A stretch of 64,000 nucleotides of DNA, from assembly GCA_019057475.1 (NCBI GenBank), contig DXJO01000022.1, positions 1 through 64,000 of the forward strand, read 5' to 3'. This document shows positions 59,814 to 64,000 of this stretch, in pieces. This DNA is from Candidatus Thorarchaeota archaeon. Lineage in GTDB: Archaea > Asgardarchaeota > Thorarchaeia > Thorarchaeales > Thorarchaeaceae. The notes beneath the pieces are model-generated. The model saw only the letters and a program-made list of their open reading frames with translations. It ran no database searches and had not been told where the DNA came from. Every line of letters starts with the position of its first letter. The first letter of the stretch is position 1. Both the position numbers and the translations under genes were made by a program.

Positions 59814-60380
59814 TCATGCAGGTTTCGGCCGGGCGTCGAAGATCTCCATGAACTTCATGCCTCCTGCCTTGTCAAGAAGCTCCTCGAAGGCAATGATGAC
59901 CACGTTCGGAGTGATTTCTGTGCTCTTCTTCGTGATGGAGGCGACCTCATGAATCAATGAGGTGTGGTCTGAATTGACGGCAGCCTTTGGAGCTACATAG
60001 AGATTCAGCACGTCCATGCTGTACGGATCATTCATGTCTTCCTTTGCTACCTCTATCTGGAGCTCCTCAATGCCAGCAAGTGTGAGAAGATCGGTGCGCA
60101 AAGCAGTGAGATTTACTGCCGCGCCCTTGACCTTCTTCTCGCTTATGCCCATGATTTGGATCTGCGCCTCTGCGTCGTTCGTCCGTCCGATGTCCCAGAA
60201 GAAAGGCCCGTCCATCCCGCATACCGGACACTTCCCTCGTTCCTGCCGAGATGCAACATCGCCTAGCAGGAATCCCTCCACTATCGTGCCAGTTCCGTCA
60301 AGGTGGAAAAGAGTCACGTTTCCGGGTTCATCCTCGCCCACAAACTCGTATGACCCATCATCGTTGAGCTTAACAAGCTC
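59814..60380 (-). pseudogene. C-terminal part of a PaaK-like acyl-CoA ligase, beyond an in-frame TAG
   Basis: These 188 codons continue the frame of the upstream ligase directly after its TAG (60383-60381) with no new start for 13 codons. The protein-like sequence begins at once (ELVKLNDDGSYEFVGEDEP), includes NVTLFHLDGTGTIVEGFLLG and the C-terminal lobe with a zinc-like C-P-V-C-G (KCPVCGMDGPFFWDIGR), and has a normal ligase tail (ILG-type IMGISEKKVKGAAVNL). A separate start (GTG 60344 or ATG 59991) is possible but would leave a fragment. Either the gene is broken by a point mutation, or the TAG is read through. Confidence 0.75.
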
Positions 60381-61406
60381 CTAGGCCATGAGAAGAGGAC
60401 TAACGTTATGATATGGACCATCATAGTCGCACTGAACAGCAAATGATGTCTTGCTCTCTGAGGAAGCATAGCCACCGATGATTCGAACCTCCTTAGCTCC
60501 CTTCTCTGTCAGCGTCTGAACTACATCTTCAGCAACACGAGGGTAGATTTTCTCTCCGGCTAGGAGAACCACAACCTTCTCCTGTGCCTTGTAGTCTGAA
60601 TCAGCCATCTCGCGGAAGAACCTGTTTCTCATGTAACTGGGCATGCCAGCGAAACCATTAGCCTTGAAGGCTCCAGCGATATCAACAAGCTTGTTCGTTG
60701 GAATTGCCCCGCCGCCACTAGTGGCAATGTAGAATTTTGACATCTGCCTGAGACCTAGATTCACAGCGTGCCATCCTAGGTGAGGAGCGTACGGAAACAG
60801 GTTCATGCTGACCATCTCCCAACCTTCATGAGCCCACGCATCAACAGCCATTTGACCAACTTTTACGCAGTTCTTGAAGAGCAAGTCGTTATCATGTCTA
60901 GTGAGAAAGACAGGGGAAGGAAGACCTGATGCTCTACCTGAGCTCAACCAGAATTGAAGAGGAGCATACAGGTACGTCAATCGTTTCTTGAGCCGCTCCA
61001 TTGCCTTTGCGCCTCCTAAGTGCAGCTTGACGCGTGCGCCGTTATTGCGGAGGAAACTATACAAATCATTGTAACCGGCTGCCTTGGAGAAGCTCATGAG
61101 GTTCTTGATGACATCTGCAGGATCGCGATCCTCTCCGTCAACCTGTGAAGGATTTAGTACAAAACTCGCAAGGTTATCTTTGTAGTCTATCTTGCGGACA
61201 AGGGGTATCTGATACTTTGCCCAATCTTCAATGCAAGTTATGTTGAATGGGTCTATGTTGTTCTCCTTGAACAAGCGCCGATAGTATGGATGATTAGGCC
61301 AGACTTGATATCTGATGAAAGCCCTAAACTTCTTGTCCTGCATTTCTTTGATTTCACGATGATTAGTCCGCTTGAGTTCCTGAAAAGTAAAAGTAGTCTT
61401 GGTCAT
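60381..61406 (-). CDS. PaaK-like acyl-CoA ligase (phenylacetate-CoA ligase family), first part up to an in-frame TAG
   Basis: A 341-residue N-terminal part of an adenylate-forming ligase that would activate an acyl or aryl acid with ATP and CoA. It begins MTKTTFTFQELKRTNHREIK behind AGGAGG and has HPYYRRLFKENNIDP, WLSSGRASGLPSPVF (P-loop-like S-S-G-x-x-x-G-x-P), GFAGMPSYMRNRFFR and EKVVVLLAGEKIYP. It stops at TAG after VSPLLMA. The family usually has about 430-530 residues; together with the next 188 codons this would be 530. Functional only if the TAG is read through or the two parts assemble. Confidence 0.8.
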   Translation of the reverse strand: MTKTTFTFQELKRTNHREIKEMQDKKFRAFIRYQVWPNHPYYRRLFKENNIDPFNITCIEDWAKYQIPLVRKIDYKDNLASFVLNPSQVDGEDRDPADVIKNLMSFSKAAGYNDLYSFLRNNGARVKLHLGGAKAMERLKKRLTYLYAPLQFWLSSGRASGLPSPVFLTRHDNDLLFKNCVKVGQMAVDAWAHEGWEMVSMNLFPYAPHLGWHAVNLGLRQMSKFYIATSGGGAIPTNKLVDIAGAFKANGFAGMPSYMRNRFFREMADSDYKAQEKVVVLLAGEKIYPRVAEDVVQTLTEKGAKEVRIIGGYASSESKTSFAVQCDYDGPYHNVSPLLMA

Positions 61407-61583
61407 CAGACAGCCTCCTGCTGCATCTCTCTCAAGACCGGTTTAGACCAAATCGCAAATGATAAACATTCCGAGCCACATTCGAAGAGGTGTCAAACGT
61501 GTTAGGCTCTGAAGTAGAAACTCATAATAGTGTACTCTAATACTCCATTCAACGGGAATCGCATAGTAAGGAGATTTACAGCG

Positions 61584-62015
61584 TTGTCCGAAACTGACGA
61601 AAAACTTCAGAAAGGAATCATCGAACTAGACAAAGGCAACGACAAGAAGGCCTTCAGCCTCTTCAAAGAGGTGTTCGAGAATAGGCAAAACAGGCTCATA
61701 AGAAAAGTCCAGGAGAATCCGAAATCTCCAACGCTCATGCTGGATGCAATGTATATGGTCCATGGATTAGTTTGGCTCAGAGTGGCTGAGGCAGGCAAGG
61801 ACAAGAAAAATAGTGTAGAGCTCCTGGCCAAAGCGGTTGGTACAGTTGAGGCCGCAAGAACTGCACTCGGACCGCTCGTGACTGGTCTGGCTCAATGGGC
61901 GGGAGAAAAAAGAATTACCGCTGTAAAAAATAAAGCACTTGGTCTCCTTGCGGCCACGAAGGATCTTGAGGACATGGCAAAGAAAGCCCTCGAAACACAA
62001 GTCAAGATGGGGTAG
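61584..62015 (+). CDS. Small helical protein, function unknown
   Basis: From TTG 61584 (GGAG 10 bases before) a 143-residue protein made of helices: LSETDEKLQKGIIELDKGND, KAFSLFKEVFENRQNRLIRK, a hydrophobic MYMVHGLVWLRVAE, and a C-terminal helix LEDMAKKALETQVKMG. It looks like a TPR-type or four-helix protein. A TATA-like CATAATAG near 61520 fits this start better than GTG 61530. No family was recognised. Confidence 0.7.
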   Translation: MSETDEKLQKGIIELDKGNDKKAFSLFKEVFENRQNRLIRKVQENPKSPTLMLDAMYMVHGLVWLRVAEAGKDKKNSVELLAKAVGTVEAARTALGPLVTGLAQWAGEKRITAVKNKALGLLAATKDLEDMAKKALETQVKMG

Positions 62016-62042
62016 TCGAGGATCCGCAGGTCCCACCAAATC

Positions 62043-62387
62043 CTACGATTCACGGTCTTTCATGTATTGAATCCATTCTTCCGCAGGAAAACGCTCCTTC
62101 ATGATTTCAAGTTCTGACAGAACAGAGGACTCAAGGTCAACGTCGAAATGGTTCACTAGCTGCATAAACAGATTGAAGACCTGAGCGAACTCTCTGGGGA
62201 GATCGTCCTTATTTGGCGCATCATGACCGAGCCCTATCGCCTTGTAGCCCTCTTCAACGGTTATGTGGCGAGATATCTCTCCTAACTCTTCAACAAGATG
62301 TGTGAATACTTGAGAGGCTGGAAACTTGTCCCATCCGCGCTCGCGTTCGAATTCCGCGATTACCTTCTGAATTTGACTCAGGTCCAT
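62043..62387 (-). CDS. MazG-like nucleotide pyrophosphohydrolase family protein
   Basis: A 114-residue all-alpha protein. FERERGWDKFPASQVFTHL, then V-E-E-L-G-E-I-S-R-H and FAQVFNLFMQLVNHFDVDLE follow the MazG/phosphoribosyl-ATP-pyrophosphohydrolase pattern. The first glutamate cluster (E-E-L-G-E) is intact, while the usual E-x-x-D in the second helix is weaker (R-E-F-A-Q-V), so activity is uncertain. The gene starts one base after the COG2517-like gene stop and is co-transcribed with it. Confidence 0.75.
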   Translation of the reverse strand: MDLSQIQKVIAEFERERGWDKFPASQVFTHLVEELGEISRHITVEEGYKAIGLGHDAPNKDDLPREFAQVFNLFMQLVNHFDVDLESSVLSELEIMKERFPAEEWIQYMKDRES

Positions 62388-63086
62388 CTACATCATCCTC
62401 TTGGTTATCTGCATGACTTGCGCTCTTGCTTGATCAAGCGCGGAATCAGGCGGGTTTGCCAGAGGCCCAAGTCCAGTCGCTTCTGGAAGCGCTTCTCCAC
62501 CCAAGAACATGGCCTCGCTCACAGCATTCATCATCTCTGCGGGAGGCAATACTGCACAAGATAGCTTCACGCCCGGTTTGACATCCGGAAGGTTGGTCAC
62601 TATGTGCCAAATACGAGAGCCGTCTGTGCATCTGCAGGAGAGTAGGTTCTTGGAATTCTCTACAGGATTTGCCTGACTGACCTCCACTGCGAGGATATCA
62701 ATGGCATATGCAGGATCCTCGTTATACTCAGCTAGCCTTGTCGGGATACCCTTCACAATGCGAAGCGCGTAGTCAACCTCGGATAGCATGAGGTGCTCCT
62801 TTCCAGTTTTAGGTTTGAAGCCGGCTGACTCAACCGCGGCATTATAGATATCCGCGAAACCATCGATGGCAGCAACCAAGTTATTGGTAGCCTCAAGGAC
62901 AGCCAATGCAGAGGCATCAATGTAGGAGTACTTGACCTCGTAGAAAAGACTTCCAGCAATCTTCAGCGCTTCAACGAGTTTGCCGTACTCCACGTGAACC
63001 TTGAGCCTTCTGCCACTTACTACGTCGTTTAGGCGCCTGAGTGCATCTTCAAGCACTAGTACCCTTGCATCCTTCGCAGTGTCCAT
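62388..63086 (-). CDS. Predicted RNA-binding protein with C-terminal EMAP/tRNA-binding domain (COG2517-type)
   Basis: A 232-residue protein. Residues 1-120 are helical. Residues about 125-205 follow the OB-fold tRNA-binding domain of EMAP II and the MetRS C-terminus: YAIDILAVEVSQANPVENSK, CRCTDGSRIWHIVTNLPDVK, then V-K-L-S-C-A-V-L-P-P-A-E-M and V-S-E-A-M-F-L-G, where the family has S-x-G-M-x-L. This combination matches the archaeal COG2517 family. It should bind structured RNA, probably tRNA. The start is ATG 63086, with a TATA-like element at about 63121-63129. Confidence 0.82.
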   Translation of the reverse strand: MDTAKDARVLVLEDALRRLNDVVSGRRLKVHVEYGKLVEALKIAGSLFYEVKYSYIDASALAVLEATNNLVAAIDGFADIYNAAVESAGFKPKTGKEHLMLSEVDYALRIVKGIPTRLAEYNEDPAYAIDILAVEVSQANPVENSKNLLSCRCTDGSRIWHIVTNLPDVKPGVKLSCAVLPPAEMMNAVSEAMFLGGEALPEATGLGPLANPPDSALDQARAQVMQITKRMM

Positions 63087-63160
63087 TGGCTACACCGTGC
63101 TGAAGAGTGGCTAGAGTCCTGATAAAAACATCTCCCAATGGGCGAGTAGGCCACGAGAAG

Positions 63161-63170
63161 TGATATATAG
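63161..63170 (+). promoter_or_regulatory. TATA box of the longin-like gene
   Basis: TGATATATAG predicts a transcript start near 63193. This excludes ATG 63173 as the start and supports TTG 63218. Confidence 0.5.
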
Positions 63171-63217
63171 CAATGCGGGGTATCGGTTCAAGAGTTCCCT
63201 GCTGTGAGAGAAGTATA

Positions 63218-63829
63218 TTGATTCAAGCCATCTACATCCTGGTAGCAGATAGCGGTCTTTGCGTACTTGACAGGAAGTATGGAAAGGCGGAAATGGACCC
63301 GAACCTAATCAGTGGTTTTCTAACAGCGCTCATTCAGTTTGGTCGTGAACTAAGTTCAGGTAACCGTGTACACGTCATCGATTTCGGCGCCTTTGATATC
63401 TGTCTCTCATTGAGGAACAACGTGATTGTCGCAGCTACAATCGACAAGACTGATGACACAAACGCGGCGATGGCAATCCTTAGTGATGTCAATAACGCAT
63501 TTGTAAAGGAGTACCGTGATACTCTGGAAGATTGGGATGGTAACCTAGAGCCCTTTGAGAAATTCAATAAGACCATCGATGAGATAACGAAGGACGGAAA
63601 AGCCTCAGAGAAGAGAGTTATTGTGCCGGTGATCAAGGGAAAGGTTTCCCCCATGCTAGTCCGTCTTGGTCAGATGAAACAATCCACCTTTGACGTTGCG
63701 CAGAAATGCAAGGGCAATCTGACTACACGAGCGATAGCTGATCAACTAGGAATAAAGCTGAAGGATGTCCAAAAAGCTATGCAAGAGCTTGAGGATGCGA
63801 GAATCCTCGAATGGAAAGAGATCGGCTAG
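63218..63829 (+). CDS. Longin-like protein with C-terminal winged helix
   Basis: From TTG 63218 a 203-residue protein. Residues 1-120 look like a longin/adaptin-sigma fold: IQAIYILVADSGLCVLDRKY (first strands: hydrophobic strand, turn with D-S-G, strand), a helix with F-L-T-A-L-I-Q-F, strands HVIDFGAFDICLSLRNNVIV and AATIDKTDD, then VNNAFVKEYRDTLEDWDGNL and the final helix PFEKFNKTIDEI. In eukaryotes such domains sit in vesicle-coat and SNARE proteins; Asgard archaea have many with small GTPases. Residues 150-203 form a winged helix (NLTTRAIADQLGIKLKDVQK, ALQ-type M-Q-E-L-E-D-A-R-I-L-E-W). The combination suggests a GTPase-linked or regulatory platform. No GTPase gene is visible next to it. 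Confidence 0.72.
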   Translation: MIQAIYILVADSGLCVLDRKYGKAEMDPNLISGFLTALIQFGRELSSGNRVHVIDFGAFDICLSLRNNVIVAATIDKTDDTNAAMAILSDVNNAFVKEYRDTLEDWDGNLEPFEKFNKTIDEITKDGKASEKRVIVPVIKGKVSPMLVRLGQMKQSTFDVAQKCKGNLTTRAIADQLGIKLKDVQKAMQELEDARILEWKEIG

Positions 63830-63923
63830 CGGAACTCAGCATTCATTCTCAATACCCACCATACAAGAGCCAGTGTGCAGACGATTGACTTGAGATGAGC
63901 CATCTGGAGAGGCTATTGCACAG

Positions 63924-64000
63924 CTACTGCGTATGGCCCCATTCACTACCTGTAACAATCAGTATGAGGCCAATCACAATGAGTCCTGGAGCAAGAACTC
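63924..64000 (-). CDS. 3' end of a membrane-protein gene, cut by the window edge
   Basis: Read on the minus strand, the last 24 codons before TAG 63926-63924 encode a membrane helix and short polar tail (APGLIVIGLILIVTGSEWGH and two more residues). It is convergent with the longin-like gene. The rest lies outside, so the family is unknown. Short length keeps confidence low. Confidence 0.4.
   Translation of the reverse strand, partial: VLAPGLIVIGLILIVTGSEWGHTQ

Noticed and set aside
59814-61406. Genome-wide recoding of TAG as a sense codon
   Set aside because: TAG ends many intact genes here (for example the PRPP-synthetase-like, zinc-ribbon coiled-coil and histone-fold genes) at normal protein lengths, so TAG is a regular stop.

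Overview
The window looks like a chromosomal segment of an archaeon, most likely an Asgard archaeon (Promethearchaeota) of Thorarchaeia type. I infer this from gene content, not from a marker gene. Archaeal traits are a small histone-fold protein, many TTG and GTG starts, TATA boxes about 26 bases before predicted transcript starts (several leaderless), a COG2517-type EMAP-domain protein and a cyclic-2,3-diphosphoglycerate-synthetase-like GTPase. Asgard-like traits are an ESCRT-III (Snf7-type) protein, a longin-like protein with a C-terminal winged helix, and a winged-helix factor that resembles the eukaryotic E2F/DP DNA-binding domain. No rRNA, tRNA or CRISPR array was recognised.

Layout. 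0-12 kb: the 5' end of a TnpB (IS200/IS605) gene at the left edge; a small beta-rich protein; an aldehyde:ferredoxin oxidoreductase with its 4Fe-4S partner; coiled-coil proteins; an E. coli-type glutamate dehydrogenase; nucleotide genes (dCTP deaminase, PRPP-synthetase-like, uridine phosphorylase). 12-26 kb: UDP-GlcNAc 2-epimerase, histone-fold protein, SurE, an AIR-synthase-like protein, a chelatase-like AAA/VWA pair, threonine synthase, a SerB-like phosphatase, ESCRT-III, an inositol-monophosphatase-family protein, Mrp/NBP35, a probable non-coding RNA region, a HAD phosphatase and phosphoglucose/phosphomannose isomerase. 26-37 kb: a presenilin-like GxGD protease candidate, then a complete oligopeptide ABC transporter (binding protein and two permeases on the minus strand, two ATPases on the plus strand), followed by a 570-bp tandem duplication that copied the last codons of the second ATPase gene. 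37-47 kb: a glutamate-cysteine-ligase-like enzyme fused to a long beta-sandwich region, a DUF92 membrane protein, an ECF-type S component, an SPFH/NfeD pair and a CPBP protease.

47-56 kb is the most unusual part. A minus-strand gene encodes a Cdc48-N-like barrel plus VWA domain with an intact metal site (MIDAS). Its neighbour encodes an amidohydrolase with intact metal ligands. The divergent 887-residue protein is a fusion of paralogues of both neighbours, and the metal ligands are lost in both halves. Around them lie a HEAT-repeat protein, two overlapping coiled-coil genes, a second VWA protein with a winged helix, and a cyclophilin-like protein. I read this as a candidate undescribed multi-protein system in which the fusion is an inactive scaffold.

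56-64 kb: the E2F-like factor, divergent from the cDPGS-like GTPase; a membrane protein; a PaaK-like acyl-CoA ligase interrupted by one in-frame TAG; a MazG-like protein; the COG2517 protein; the longin-like protein; and the 3' end of a membrane-protein gene at the right edge.

All family assignments come from reading motifs by eye. No database search was run.
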